Below are positions 45,733 to 55,522 of a stretch of 64,000 nt of DNA, in pieces; positions within the stretch are counted from its first letter, which is position 1, and each line of letters starts with the position of its first letter. Source of the DNA: Halomonas organivorans (lineage in GTDB: Bacteria > Pseudomonadota > Gammaproteobacteria > Pseudomonadales > Halomonadaceae). Under the pieces are notes generated by a model. The model was not told the origin of the DNA, ran no database searches, and saw nothing but the letters and a program-made list of their open reading frames with translations. Where the stretch lies: contig NZ_JACHXM010000022.1 of assembly GCF_014192055.1 (NCBI RefSeq), positions 1 through 64,000 on the forward strand. The letters run 5' to 3'. A program made the position numbers and the translations under genes.

Positions 45733-46878
45733 TTAGCGGCGTTCCTTCATCATGGAGATAAAGCGGTCGAACAGCGGCGCGACGTCGCGCGGCCCGGGAC
45801 TCGCCTCCGGATGGCCCTGGAAGCTGAAGGCCGGACGGTCGGTGCGCTCGATGCCCTGCAGGGTGCCGTCGAACAGCGAACGATGGGTCGCGCGCAGGGT
45901 GTCGGGCAGGGTCGCCTCGTCCGCGGCGAAGCCGTGGTTCTGGCTGGTGATCATCACATGCCCGGTGTCGAGGTCCTGCACCGGATGGTTGGCGCCATGA
46001 TGGCCGAACTTCATCTTCACCGAGCTGGCCCCGCTGGCCAGCGCCAGCAGCTGATGACCCAGGCAGATACCGAAGATCGGCACCCCGGTCTCGAGCAGCT
46101 CGCTGATGGCGGTGATGGCATACTCGCAGGGCTCGGGGTCGCCGGGGCCGTTGGAGAGGAAGATGCCGTCAGGGTTCAGCGCCATGACCTCGCTGGCCGG
46201 GGTCTGGGCCGGCACAACGGTCAGCCGGCAGCCGCGGGAGGCCAGCATGCGCAGGATGTTGCGCTTGACCCCGTAATCGTAGGCGACCACGTGATAGGGC
46301 CGTTCGCTCTCGCCGGCATCGGCGTAGCCCGCGCCCAACGCCCACTCGCCCTCGCTCCACTCGTAGGGCGACTGGCAGGACACCACCTTGGCCAGGTCCA
46401 TGCCCTTGAGCCCGGGAAAGGCCTTGGCCGCGTCCAGGGCGCGCGCCACGGCGTCTTCGCCCTCGGCCTCCGCGCCGGCCAGGATGGCGCCGTTCTGGGC
46501 CCCCTTGTCGCGCAGGATGCGCGTCAGTCGGCGGGTATCGATGTCGGCGATGCCCAGCACGTTCTGGCTGGCCAGGTAGTCGGAGAGCGACTGCTCGGAG
46601 CGGAAGTTGCTGGCCAGCAGCGGCAGGTCGCGGATCACCAGGCCGGCGGCGGCGATGGCACCGGATTCGACGTCCTCTGCATTGATGCCGGTGTTGCCGA
46701 TATGGGGATAGGTGAGGGTGACGATCTGACGGGTATAGGAGGGGTCGGTGAGGATTTCCTGGTAGCCCGTCATGGCCGTATTGAACACCACCTCACCGCT
46801 GGTTTGTCCGTCGGCACCGATGGCGGTGCCATGAAACACACTGCCATCTTCCAAGGCCAGTATCGCGGGTTTGTTCAA
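45733..46878 (-). CDS. carA: Carbamoyl-phosphate synthase small subunit
   Basis: Glutaminase subunit that supplies ammonia to CarB. 381 residues from a TTG start (46878): [16 protein letters not shown], then the class I amidotransferase domain with nucleophile Cys in [10 protein letters not shown], and the His/Glu pair in [11 protein letters not shown]. The TTG is chosen because GGAGG lies 8 nt upstream and the resulting length and N-terminus match E. coli CarA (382 residues). The reading frame stays open for 71 codons upstream across the leader terminator, which argues against those codons being part of CarA. Confidence 0.94.
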   Translation of the reverse strand: MNKPAILALEDGSVFHGTAIGADGQTSGEVVFNTAMTGYQEILTDPSYTRQIVTLTYPHIGNTGINAEDVESGAIAAAGLVIRDLPLLASNFRSEQSLSDYLASQNVLGIADIDTRRLTRILRDKGAQNGAILAGAEAEGEDAVARALDAAKAFPGLKGMDLAKVVSCQSPYEWSEGEWALGAGYADAGESERPYHVVAYDYGVKRNILRMLASRGCRLTVVPAQTPASEVMALNPDGIFLSNGPGDPEPCEYAITAISELLETGVPIFGICLGHQLLALASGASSVKMKFGHHGANHPVQDLDTGHVMITSQNHGFAADEATLPDTLRATHRSLFDGTLQGIERTDRPAFSFQGHPEASPGPRDVAPLFDRFISMMKERR

Positions 46879-46972
46879 TGCAACGTCCTCCCAGGTGTTA
46901 AGAGACAGCTCGTCAGGAATAGGGCTCGGCTGGCACCCGACGGGCGATTCGACCCACGGCTTTTCGGCCCGT

Positions 46973-47020
46973 AAAAAAGCGGGACGAAACCCGACAGTAA
47001 AGACCGGTTTCATCCCGCTT
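46973..47020 (-). terminator. Leader terminator/attenuator upstream of carA
   Basis: Minus strand: AAGCGGGATGAAACC pairs with GGTTTCGTCCCGCTT (15 bp including one G-U pair; loop 14 nt), followed by six T residues. It lies 133 nt after the dapB stop and 95 nt before the carA start, and downstream of a TAAAAT -10-like element (47102-47107). It either terminates dapB or attenuates carAB. A frame ATGACAACAAGCGGG starting at 47028 runs through the hairpin in the carA frame and could be a leader peptide. Confidence 0.8.
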
Positions 47021-47152
47021 GTTGTCATTCGCTCGGAACGCAGGGCCGACGCAACAAGCGCTTGCGCGGCGATGGGCCGTCGCCCGGCCAAAATTTGTGG
47101 GATTTTAAAGCATCGAGCGCCGCTCGGCTACCCCTTGGCGCAGAACAATGGC

Positions 47153-48127
<975 letters not shown>

Positions 48128-48129
48128 TC

Positions 48130-50085
48130 ATGACTCCTTCCCTCGCCCCGCTACCCACCAACCACCCGCTACCCGCGCTGCTGCGCCGCCACTTGCGGGT
48201 GCTGCTGCTTGGCGCCCCCGGCAGCGGCAAGACCACCCTGGCCACTGCGGCCGCCGCGAGACTCGCGGCGACCGGCCAGCCCTGCCGCTGCCTGAGCGCC
48301 GATCCGGGCCTGCCGGGCGTCGGCCCGCCGGGGGCGCTGGGGCTGGGCGCCTGGAACGGCGATCACTGGCGCCTCGAGGCACTGGTGGCGCTGTGCAGTC
48401 TCGACGCGTCGCGCTTTCGGTTGCCACTGGCGGAAGCCGCCCACCGCCTGGCCGGGGAGGCGCCGCCCGGCCCGCTGCTGATCGACGCCCCGGGCCTGGT
48501 CCGCGGCGGAGGGGCCGCCGAACTGCTGATGGCCCTGACGATTGCCACCGACACCCGCGCCCTGCTGGTGATCGCCCCGTCAGACGCCCCACTGCCGCTG
48601 GCAGACGAGTGTCGCGCCCTGGGCATGCCCCTCGTGCGGCTGCCGCCTGCTCCCGCGGCGCGCCCTCCGGGCAAGCGACAGCGGCGGCTGCACCGCAGCG
48701 CGGCCTGGAATGCCTGGCTGGCCGACGCTATCGAGAGCACGCTACTCCTCGACGACCTGGCGGTGCTCGGCACCCCGCCGCCCCGAGAGGCCGCCGCGGC
48801 CTGGCGGGGGCGTCAGATCGGACTGCTGGACGCCCGCGGCGATACCCTGATTCTGGGCGAGAGCGTCGCCCTGGAGGGCGATCGGCTGCGCCTGCGCGCC
48901 CCACCTTTCGAGGGGCGAGTTCACGCCCTCGTCGTCCGCGATGCGCATCGCGACGACGAGGACCGGCTGGCTACCGCAGCGCCCTATCGTCCGATCCCTG
49001 CGGCTCCCGCACACCCTGAGCTGAGCGTTGCCCTGCCGTCGACGGCCCGTCCGGACAATCATCGCCCGGTGATCCGCCTCGAGGCGGCCACGGCCACCCT
49101 GATCAACGGCATGTTCGGCGACCCACTGCTGCACCTGCGACTGCATCGGCAGCGTCGCCAACTGCTGTTCGATCTCGGCGATGCCGGAAGGCTGCCGGCG
49201 CGACTCGCCCACCGGGTTGGCGACGTCTTCATCAGCCACGCCCATTTCGACCACATCGGCGGCTTTCCCTGGCTGCTGCGCTCGCGAATCGGCGCCTATC
49301 CACCCTGCCGGCTATTCGGCCCGCCGGGGCTCGCCGGCCACGTGGCGGCACAGGTCGATGGCGTACTCTGGGATCGAGTCGGCGACAAGGCGCCGCGCTT
49401 CGAGGTCGCCGAACTGCACGGCGAACGGCTCGAACGCTGGTCCATCGTCGCCGGCCGCCAGCCTCGCCGACTGCCCGACGCTCCCGCGCCGGACGGTGTG
49501 CTGCTCGCCGAGCCAGGCTTCCGGGTGCGCGCCGTCACCCTGGACCACGGTACGCCAGTGCTCGCCTTCGCCCTGGAGCCTGGGGCCCATGCCCGAGTTC
49601 GCCGGGAACAACTGGCGGCCCGCGGCGTTTCTCCGGGCCCGTGGCTCGGCGAGCTCAAGCGCCGGGTACTGGCCGGCGAGCCCGAGGCGCCGATCGTCCT
49701 GCCCAACGGCCGGATGCGCCCCGCAGCCGAACTGGCCAGCGAGCTGCTGGACGTCTTGCCGGGCCAGCGGCTGGTCTACGCCACCGACCTGGCCGACACG
49801 CCGGACAATAGAACGCGCCTGGTGACACTGGCGCGGGGGGCACACACCCTGGTCTGCGAGGCGCCCTTCCTCGAACGGGAGGCGGACCAGGCTCGCGACA
49901 CCGGCCACCTCACCGCCAGGGCCTGCGGCGAGATCGCCGCCGCCGCTGGCGTGGCGCAGCTGGTGCCCTTTCACTTCTCGCGACGCCACGCCGGCGATAC
50001 CGCGGCCCTGTATGCCGAGCTCGACGCCGCCTGTCAGCCGTCCCGTCGCGCGCCACCGGGAGACTCGGCAGGCGCGGAGGGCTGA
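48130..50085 (+). CDS. Clp1/Grc3-like polynucleotide kinase fused to RNase Z-like nuclease
   Basis: 651 residues. N-terminal part (about 20-270): Walker A GAPGSGKT (28-35), ADPGLPGVGPPG (57-68) resembling the DxDxGQ...PG signature of Clp1/Grc3 RNA 5'-kinases, LLIDAPGLVRG as Walker B-like, and a beta-rich segment (225-270, WRGRQIGLLDARGDTLILG) like the Grc3 C-terminal domain. C-terminal part (about 310-635): metallo-beta-lactamase with SHAHFDHIGG (370-378), the RNase Z arm-like GVSPGPWLGELK (499-510), YATDLADT, GHLTARACGEIA (592-602) and LVPFHFSRRH (His615). All RNase Z metal ligands appear present. GGAGACGCGTC precedes the ATG. Its 3' end overlaps the convergent EamA gene by 52 bp. Kinase assignment is family inference; nuclease domain is firmer. 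Function and substrate unknown. Confidence 0.75.
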   Translation: MTPSLAPLPTNHPLPALLRRHLRVLLLGAPGSGKTTLATAAAARLAATGQPCRCLSADPGLPGVGPPGALGLGAWNGDHWRLEALVALCSLDASRFRLPLAEAAHRLAGEAPPGPLLIDAPGLVRGGGAAELLMALTIATDTRALLVIAPSDAPLPLADECRALGMPLVRLPPAPAARPPGKRQRRLHRSAAWNAWLADAIESTLLLDDLAVLGTPPPREAAAAWRGRQIGLLDARGDTLILGESVALEGDRLRLRAPPFEGRVHALVVRDAHRDDEDRLATAAPYRPIPAAPAHPELSVALPSTARPDNHRPVIRLEAATATLINGMFGDPLLHLRLHRQRRQLLFDLGDAGRLPARLAHRVGDVFISHAHFDHIGGFPWLLRSRIGAYPPCRLFGPPGLAGHVAAQVDGVLWDRVGDKAPRFEVAELHGERLERWSIVAGRQPRRLPDAPAPDGVLLAEPGFRVRAVTLDHGTPVLAFALEPGAHARVRREQLAARGVSPGPWLGELKRRVLAGEPEAPIVLPNGRMRPAAELASELLDVLPGQRLVYATDLADTPDNRTRLVTLARGAHTLVCEAPFLEREADQARDTGHLTARACGEIAAAAGVAQLVPFHFSRRHAGDTAALYAELDAACQPSRRAPPGDSAGAEG

Positions 50086-50972
50086 ACCAGCAGCAGGACG
50101 ATGGCCAGCAGCACCAGGGCGCTACCCGGCAGCCAGACCCAGCCGATGCGCGACGGCGACTCGAGGAACAGCAGCAGCATGGAGACGAAAGGCACCAGGT
50201 AGCCATAGGCGGTGACGGTACCCGGACCCAGCAACGCGGTGGCCCGCTGCATCAGCCAGAAGGTCAATGCGCTGGAGCACAGCCCCAGGTAGACGATCAG
50301 CAGGCCGTCGCGCCAGGTCATCGCCGCGAGTTGACCAACCGGCTCAATCGCCAGCCCCAGCGCACCGATCAGCAGGCCGCCGAGCCCCAGGCTCCAGAAG
50401 GTCCGCACCGCCGCCGAGGCGGGCAGCCGGCCGCTCTCAAGGCCGTGCCGCGACAGCACCGGATAGAGCGCCGAACACACACAGCCAAGGAAGAACACGG
50501 CCTCGCCCGTGCCGAACCGCCACGAGCCGCCGCGCTGAATGGCCTCCGCCGCGGCCAGACCCAGGGCACCAACCGCCCCCAGGGCAAGGATCGCCGGCAA
50601 CTGCCAGCTCGGGCGCTCCACGCCGAACCCCCGTCCCATGCCATAGGCCAGCAGCGGTACGCTGACGTAGAGGGTTGCCATGGACAGTGCCGTGGCGTGA
50701 TGGGCCGCCCAGAACATGGCGCCGAAGAAGCCCGCCAGGCAAAGCCCCATGGCGGCGAACCACAGCAGCGCTCGCCAGCCGGGCCAGACGTCCGGCGCTC
50801 GACGCACCAGCCCCCAAAGGCCCAGGCAGGCGATGGCGAAGCGCAGCGCGGTCAACGACAGCGGCGGCAGCTCGCTGAGCAGTCCCACGGCGGGAAACGA
50901 CAGCCCCACCAGCACCGACCACGCCAGCAGGCCGAGGTGGGCGCCGCGCGCCGACCGCTGCTCGATCGTCAA
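50034..50972 (-). CDS. EamA/DMT-family permease
   Basis: 312 residues, about ten predicted membrane helices in two EamA halves (about 13-140 and 160-300). Features include LTALRFAIACLGLWGLV in the first half and GTVTAYGYLVPFVSMLLLFLE in the second, as in metabolite or amino-acid exporters. Substrate unknown. Coupled to the upstream DUF2218 gene by a 4-bp ATGA overlap. Confidence 0.82.
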   Translation of the reverse strand: MTIEQRSARGAHLGLLAWSVLVGLSFPAVGLLSELPPLSLTALRFAIACLGLWGLVRRAPDVWPGWRALLWFAAMGLCLAGFFGAMFWAAHHATALSMATLYVSVPLLAYGMGRGFGVERPSWQLPAILALGAVGALGLAAAEAIQRGGSWRFGTGEAVFFLGCVCSALYPVLSRHGLESGRLPASAAVRTFWSLGLGGLLIGALGLAIEPVGQLAAMTWRDGLLIVYLGLCSSALTFWLMQRATALLGPGTVTAYGYLVPFVSMLLLFLESPSRIGWVWLPGSALVLLAIVLLLVQPSAPAESPGGARRDG

Positions 50973-51250
50973 TTCTCCCAGACGATCTCCAGCGATTCCT
51001 TGCCGGCCATGCGCTCGAGGTGGCTGGCCACCACGCCCTCGAGTCGATCGAGGGCCTCTTCGTCCAGGGCCTCGACGGCCACGTGCAGCTTGCCGGGCTC
51101 GGCCCGCATCAGGCAGCTCCCCGCGTCGAAGGTCACCCGCCCCTCGCCCTCGCTCTGCTCAACCTCCAGCTTGTGGGCCCAGTGCTTGCAGAGCCGGTTG
51201 ATCAGCTTGTCGCCGGATTCGGTGGCAATCTCGGCACGTGAAATCGGCAT
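50969..51250 (-). CDS. DUF2218 family protein
   Basis: 93-residue cytoplasmic protein with the family pattern RAEIATESGDKLINRLCKHWAHK at the N-terminus, DAGSCLMRAEPGKLHVAVEA in the middle and HLERMAG near the end. Members often lie near siderophore or iron genes; here a FecBCD-type importer is 1.3 kb away on the other strand. No biochemical function is known to me. Start ATG 51250 with GGAGTCCGAT upstream. Confidence 0.8.
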   Translation of the reverse strand: MPISRAEIATESGDKLINRLCKHWAHKLEVEQSEGEGRVTFDAGSCLMRAEPGKLHVAVEALDEEALDRLEGVVASHLERMAGKESLEIVWEN

Positions 51251-51400
51251 ATCGGACTCCGTGTTCCTTGGTCATGGGCCTCCAGCCTATGACGTCGCCC
51301 CCTCCCAGCGCCAGCCCCATGCCGACAACCACGCGTTCGACGTAGCGAGACGGCTATGCTCTCTAGCAGGAGGCTCCGTTCACGACAGGGAGGAAGCGTC

Positions 51401-52366
51401 ATGATCGTCAACTGCGTTGCCTACGAGCAGGGGCGCCGACTGCGCGACATCCGGCCCGAAGAGGTCGCCGAGCACATGGCCCGACCGAACTGCTTCGTGT
51501 GGGTGGCCCTGCACGACCCCGACCCGGAGGAACTGGCCCCCTTTCAGGACATCTTCGGTCTTCACGAGCTGGCCATCGAGGATGCCCTGCGCGGCGAGCA
51601 GCGCCCCAAGGTCGAGGAGTACGGCGAGACGCTGTTCGTCATCATGCACATGATCACCATGCGCGACGAGCGGCTGGAGTCGGGGCAGGTAGCGGTGTTC
51701 GCCGGCCCCGGCTACGTGCTCTCGGTGCGCTTGCGCTCGTGCCAGGGCTTCACCGCCGTGCGCCGCCGCTGCGAGCGGGAGCCGAAGCTGCTCAAGCAGG
51801 GCCCGGCCTTCGTGCTCTATGCCCTGCTGGATGCCGTCGTCGACCGCTACTTTCCGGTGGTCGAGGCGCTGCAGGCGGAACTGGAAAGCATCGAGGACCA
51901 GATCTTCGTGCGCGGCACCGCGCGTGCCAGCCTCGAGCGCCTCTACCAGCTCAAGCGCCAGACCATGCAGCTCAAGCATGCCGCCATGCCCCTGGGCGAC
52001 GCCGTCAGCCACCTGTTCGGCGGGCGGGTCCCGGCGCTGTGCCGCAAGACCCGCGAGTACTTCCGCGACGTCTACGACCATCTGCACCGCCTCGAGGCGG
52101 CGGTGGACACCATGCGCGAGATGATCATCACCGCGATCCAGGTCAACCTGTCGATGGTGGCCATCGACGAGGGCGAGGTGCACAAGCGCCTGGCGGCCTG
52201 GGCGGCGATCTTCGCCGTGGCCACCATCCTCGCCGGCGTCTGGGGCATGAACTTCGCCCACATGCCGGAGCTCGACTGGCGCTACGGCTATCCCCTGGCG
52301 CTGCTGATGATGGGGCTGGCATGCGGCGCCCTCTACCGGCGCTTCCGGCGCACCGGCTGGCTGTAA
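51401..52366 (+). CDS. CorA-family divalent metal transporter
   Basis: 321 residues: an N-terminal cytoplasmic alpha/beta domain, a long helix bundle (about 140-260) and two C-terminal membrane helices separated by the selectivity motif GMNFAHMPEL (GMN plus the MPEL loop). MPEL is the loop of classical CorA (Mg, Co, Ni). Length and sequence are also compatible with ZntB-like branches, so the metal is not assigned. GGGAGGAAG lies 5 nt before the ATG. Divergent from DUF2218. Confidence 0.88.
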   Translation: MIVNCVAYEQGRRLRDIRPEEVAEHMARPNCFVWVALHDPDPEELAPFQDIFGLHELAIEDALRGEQRPKVEEYGETLFVIMHMITMRDERLESGQVAVFAGPGYVLSVRLRSCQGFTAVRRRCEREPKLLKQGPAFVLYALLDAVVDRYFPVVEALQAELESIEDQIFVRGTARASLERLYQLKRQTMQLKHAAMPLGDAVSHLFGGRVPALCRKTREYFRDVYDHLHRLEAAVDTMREMIITAIQVNLSMVAIDEGEVHKRLAAWAAIFAVATILAGVWGMNFAHMPELDWRYGYPLALLMMGLACGALYRRFRRTGWL

Positions 52367-52564
52367 CCGCACCTCGACGGCACTCGACGTTTCGGCCATA
52401 CTGGCGCCGCCTGCGAATAGTAACGATACGCAACGGCCAACGAGAAAGGCTTGCGAAAGCCCTCGGGGAGACGCACGCCCGTGACACGGCGACGGCCTCC
52501 GCGCCTCCGTGCCGGCCAGACGCGCCCGGCCTTCGCAGCACGGCCATCAACGAGATCCCACCCC

Positions 52565-53692
52565 ATGCTGAACTCCCTGCTCAACGCCGTCGGCGGCACG
52601 GCCTTCGCCCTCGCATCCTCGGCCGTCCTGGCCGAGGAAATCACCGTCACCGATGTCGCCGGCCGCGAGGTTACCGTCGACGTTCCGGTAGAGCGCATGA
52701 TCCTCGGCGAGGGCCGCCAGATCTACCTGCTGGGCGCCCTGCAGCCCGACGCCCCCTTCGCGCATGTCGCGGGCTGGCGCGCGGACTTCTCCCAGGCCGA
52801 CCCGGACAACTACGCCCGCTACGCGGCGAAGTTCCCCGAGCTGAAGGACATTCCCACCTTCGGCGGCTTCAAGGACGGCACCTTCGACGTGGAGCAGGCC
52901 GCCGCGCTGCAGCCGGATGTGGTGCTGATGAACCTCGAGGCCAGAACGGCCACCGAGGACGCCGGTTATGACGACAAGCTGGCCGAGCTCGGCATCCCCA
53001 TCGTCTACGTGGACTTTCGCGAGGCGCCGCTCGCGCACACCATCCCCTCCATGCGGCTGATGGGCGAGCTGCTGGGCGAGGAGGACGACGCCGAGGCCTT
53101 CATCGACTTTGCCCGGGAGCAGATGGCGCGCGTCACCGAGACGATCGCCGCCGCCGACCCCGAGCGCCCGCGAGTCTTCATCGACCGCGCCGGTGGCTAC
53201 TCCGAGGAATGCTGCATGAGCTTCGGCCCGGGCAACTTCGGGGAATACGTCGAGATCGCTGGCGGCACCAACATCGCCGGCGACATCATTCCCAACACCT
53301 TCGGCACACTGAACCCCGAACAGATCATCGCCGCCGACCCGCAGCAGGTGGTGGTGACCGGCGGCAACTGGGACGCCTATGTGCCCGGCGGCGCCTGGGT
53401 AGGCGTGGGGCCCGGCGCCGACATGGACGCCGCCCGGGCCAAGCTCCAGGCACTGACCGAGCGCACCGCCATGACCGGCATCGAGGCCGTGGAGAGCGGT
53501 AATTTCCACGCTATCTGGCACCAGTTCTACAACAGTCCCTACTATTTCGTCGCCGTCCAGCGGCTGGCCAAGTGGTTTCACCCGGAGCTATTCGGCGACC
53601 TCGATCCCGAGGCCACCCTGCAGACGCTGCACGAGCGTTTCCTGCCGGTGGACTACGCCCCGGGCTACTGGCTCTCGCTGAAGGACCGCTAG
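52565..53692 (+). CDS. ABC transporter periplasmic binding protein (iron-siderophore/corrinoid type)
   Basis: 375 residues with a likely Sec signal peptide (about 1-21, cut after VLA), then the FecB/BtuF-like fold: EITVTDVAGREVTVDVPVER, PDVVLMNLEA, and the C-terminal helix region. Adjacent FecCD permease and FecE-type ATPase define a complete importer. It contains YSEECCMSFGPGNFGEYVEIAGG, with two adjacent cysteines in a region that is usually Cys-free. No strong Shine-Dalgarno is visible; the start is chosen by the signal peptide. Substrate (iron chelate, haem, B12) is not determined. Confidence 0.85.
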   Translation: MLNSLLNAVGGTAFALASSAVLAEEITVTDVAGREVTVDVPVERMILGEGRQIYLLGALQPDAPFAHVAGWRADFSQADPDNYARYAAKFPELKDIPTFGGFKDGTFDVEQAAALQPDVVLMNLEARTATEDAGYDDKLAELGIPIVYVDFREAPLAHTIPSMRLMGELLGEEDDAEAFIDFAREQMARVTETIAAADPERPRVFIDRAGGYSEECCMSFGPGNFGEYVEIAGGTNIAGDIIPNTFGTLNPEQIIAADPQQVVVTGGNWDAYVPGGAWVGVGPGADMDAARAKLQALTERTAMTGIEAVESGNFHAIWHQFYNSPYYFVAVQRLAKWFHPELFGDLDPEATLQTLHERFLPVDYAPGYWLSLKDR

Positions 53693-53693
53693 G

Positions 53694-54779
53694 ATGCATG
53701 CCGGCATGAATGCCTCGACCACCGACACCGCGTCCCCTGCTCCGCGGGGAAGAGGCTTCTATCGCGCCCTGGTGCTGCGCCGCCAGTTGATCCTCGCCGC
53801 CCTGACACTGGCACTGTTCCTGAGCTTGTGCGTCGACCTGGCCCTGGGGCCGGCCCGCTTCAGCCTCAGCGAGGTGATCGCCGCGCTGCTCACCCCAGAG
53901 TCGGTGAGCCAGCAGGCAAGGGTGATCCTTTGGGAGATCCGCATGCCGGTGGCGCTGATGGCCCTGGTGGTGGGCGCCAGCCTGTCGGTCGCCGGCGCCC
54001 AGATGCAGACCATCCTCAGCAACCCGCTGGCCAGCCCCTTCACGCTGGGCATCTCCGCCGGGGCCAGCTTCGGTGCCGCCCTGGCGCTGGCCTTCGGCGT
54101 AGCGATCGTGCCCGCCGCGGTCGACTACGTGATTCCGATCAATGCCTTCGTGATGGCCATGCTGACCGCCTTCGCGATCCACGCCCTGAGCATGCGACGC
54201 GGGGTGACCATCGAGACCATCGTGCTGCTGGGCATCGCCATGGTGTTCATCTTCAACGCCCTGATGGCGCTGATCCAGTTCTTCGCCAGCCAGCAGGCGG
54301 TGTCCGCGGTGGTGTTCTGGACAATGGGCAGCCTGACCAAGGCCACCTGGCCCAAGCTGTGGATCGCGCTGGGCGTGCTGGCCGCGGTCATGCCGCTGCT
54401 GGCCCGCCACGGCTGGGCGCTGACCGCCATGCGCCTGGGCGACGCCAAGGCCGAGAGCCTGGGGGTGAAGCCCCGCCGGCTTCGCCTGGAAGTCCTGGTG
54501 CTGGTCTCGCTGCTGGCCGCCATCGCCGTAGCGTTCGTCGGCACCATCGGCTTCATCGGCCTGGTCGGTCCGCATATCGCTCGCCTGCTGCTGGGCGAGG
54601 ATCAGCGCTTCTTCTTGCCGGGGGCGGCGCTTTGCGGCGCGCTGATTCTCTCCGTCGGCTCGGTGCTGTCGAAGATCATCCTGCCCGGCACCATCATTCC
54701 CATCGGCATCATCACCTCGCTGGTGGGCATCCCCTTCTTCCTGTTCCTCGTCCTCAGCCACAAGAAGGCCTCATGGTAA
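53694..54779 (+). CDS. FecCD-family ABC transporter permease
   Basis: Inner-membrane permease of 361 residues with about ten helices beginning near residue 33. Family signatures: LTLALFLSLCVDLALGPARFSL-type start, MALVVGASLSVAGAQMQTILSNPLASP, and GTIGFIGLVGPHIARLLLGEDQR (the EAA-like loop that docks the ATPase). The start codon is one base after the binding-protein stop; its end overlaps the ATPase gene by 7 bp, so the three genes form one operon. Confidence 0.93.
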   Translation: MHAGMNASTTDTASPAPRGRGFYRALVLRRQLILAALTLALFLSLCVDLALGPARFSLSEVIAALLTPESVSQQARVILWEIRMPVALMALVVGASLSVAGAQMQTILSNPLASPFTLGISAGASFGAALALAFGVAIVPAAVDYVIPINAFVMAMLTAFAIHALSMRRGVTIETIVLLGIAMVFIFNALMALIQFFASQQAVSAVVFWTMGSLTKATWPKLWIALGVLAAVMPLLARHGWALTAMRLGDAKAESLGVKPRRLRLEVLVLVSLLAAIAVAFVGTIGFIGLVGPHIARLLLGEDQRFFLPGAALCGALILSVGSVLSKIILPGTIIPIGIITSLVGIPFFLFLVLSHKKASW

Positions 54780-55522
54780 CGCTCACGCTCGACCGCCTGT
54801 CGGCCCGCTACGGCCGCCGCCGGATTCTCTCCGAGATCAGCACGCCCAGCTTCGCGGGCGGCCAGGTGGTGGCCCTGCTCGGCCCCAACGCCGCGGGCAA
54901 GTCCACCCTCTTCCGCCGCATCCTCGGGCTACTCGAGGGCGACGGCTCGGTGCGCATCGATGGCGCCCTCACGGAGCGCCCGCTGGCCTACATGCCTCAG
55001 GACACCGGCGCCAACGCGGTGCTGACGGTCTATGAATCCGTGCTGCTGGCACGCATGCAGGGGCGCCGCCTGAAGGTCCAGGCCGACGACATGGCAGAGG
55101 TCGACCGCGCCCTGGATGACCTGGGCATCGCCGAGCTTGGCGAGCGCGACATCGGCGACCTCAGCGGCGGGCAACGACAACTGGTCGGGGCGGCGCAGGC
55201 GCTGGTACAGGCACCCGAGATCCTGCTGCTCGACGAGCCCACCTCGGCGCTGGACCTGCATCGCCAGATCCAGCTGCTGTCGATCCTGCGCCGCCTGGCG
55301 CAGGAACGCGGAATGCTGGTGATCGCGGCATTGCACGACCTTGGCCAGGCGCTGCGCTTCACCGACCAGGCCATGGTCCTCAAGCGCGGCGAGCTGATCG
55401 CCTGCGGGCCGACCGAGGACGTGGTCACCCCCGAGCTGCTGCATCGCGTCTACCGGGTGGCCGCCCGCATCGAACGCTGCTCGAGGGGCGAGCCCCAGCT
55501 CATTGTCGAAGCGGCCGTCTGA
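54773..55522 (+). CDS. FecE/BtuD-type ABC transporter ATPase
   Basis: 249 residues: Walker A GPNAAGKST (about 39-47), Q-loop MPQD, ABC signature LSGGQRQL, Walker B ILLLDEPTSALD and H-loop ALHDLG. It drives the import complex with the preceding permease and binding protein. The usual RAY signature downstream of LSGGQ is replaced by GAAQALVQAPE, a mild deviation. Its 3' end overlaps the convergent EamA gene by 23 bp. Confidence 0.93.
   Translation: MVTLTLDRLSARYGRRRILSEISTPSFAGGQVVALLGPNAAGKSTLFRRILGLLEGDGSVRIDGALTERPLAYMPQDTGANAVLTVYESVLLARMQGRRLKVQADDMAEVDRALDDLGIAELGERDIGDLSGGQRQLVGAAQALVQAPEILLLDEPTSALDLHRQIQLLSILRRLAQERGMLVIAALHDLGQALRFTDQAMVLKRGELIACGPTEDVVTPELLHRVYRVAARIERCSRGEPQLIVEAAV

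Noticed and set aside
46879..47091. N-terminal extension of carA
   Set aside because: The extra 71 codons cross a strong terminator hairpin and have no similarity to CarA N-termini; the TTG with GGAGG gives the expected length.
52413..52431. Possible Fur box before the ABC importer (GCGAATAGTAACGATACGC)
   Set aside because: Only 10 of 19 positions match the Fur consensus, close to chance for this spacing; iron control is not supported by sequence alone.
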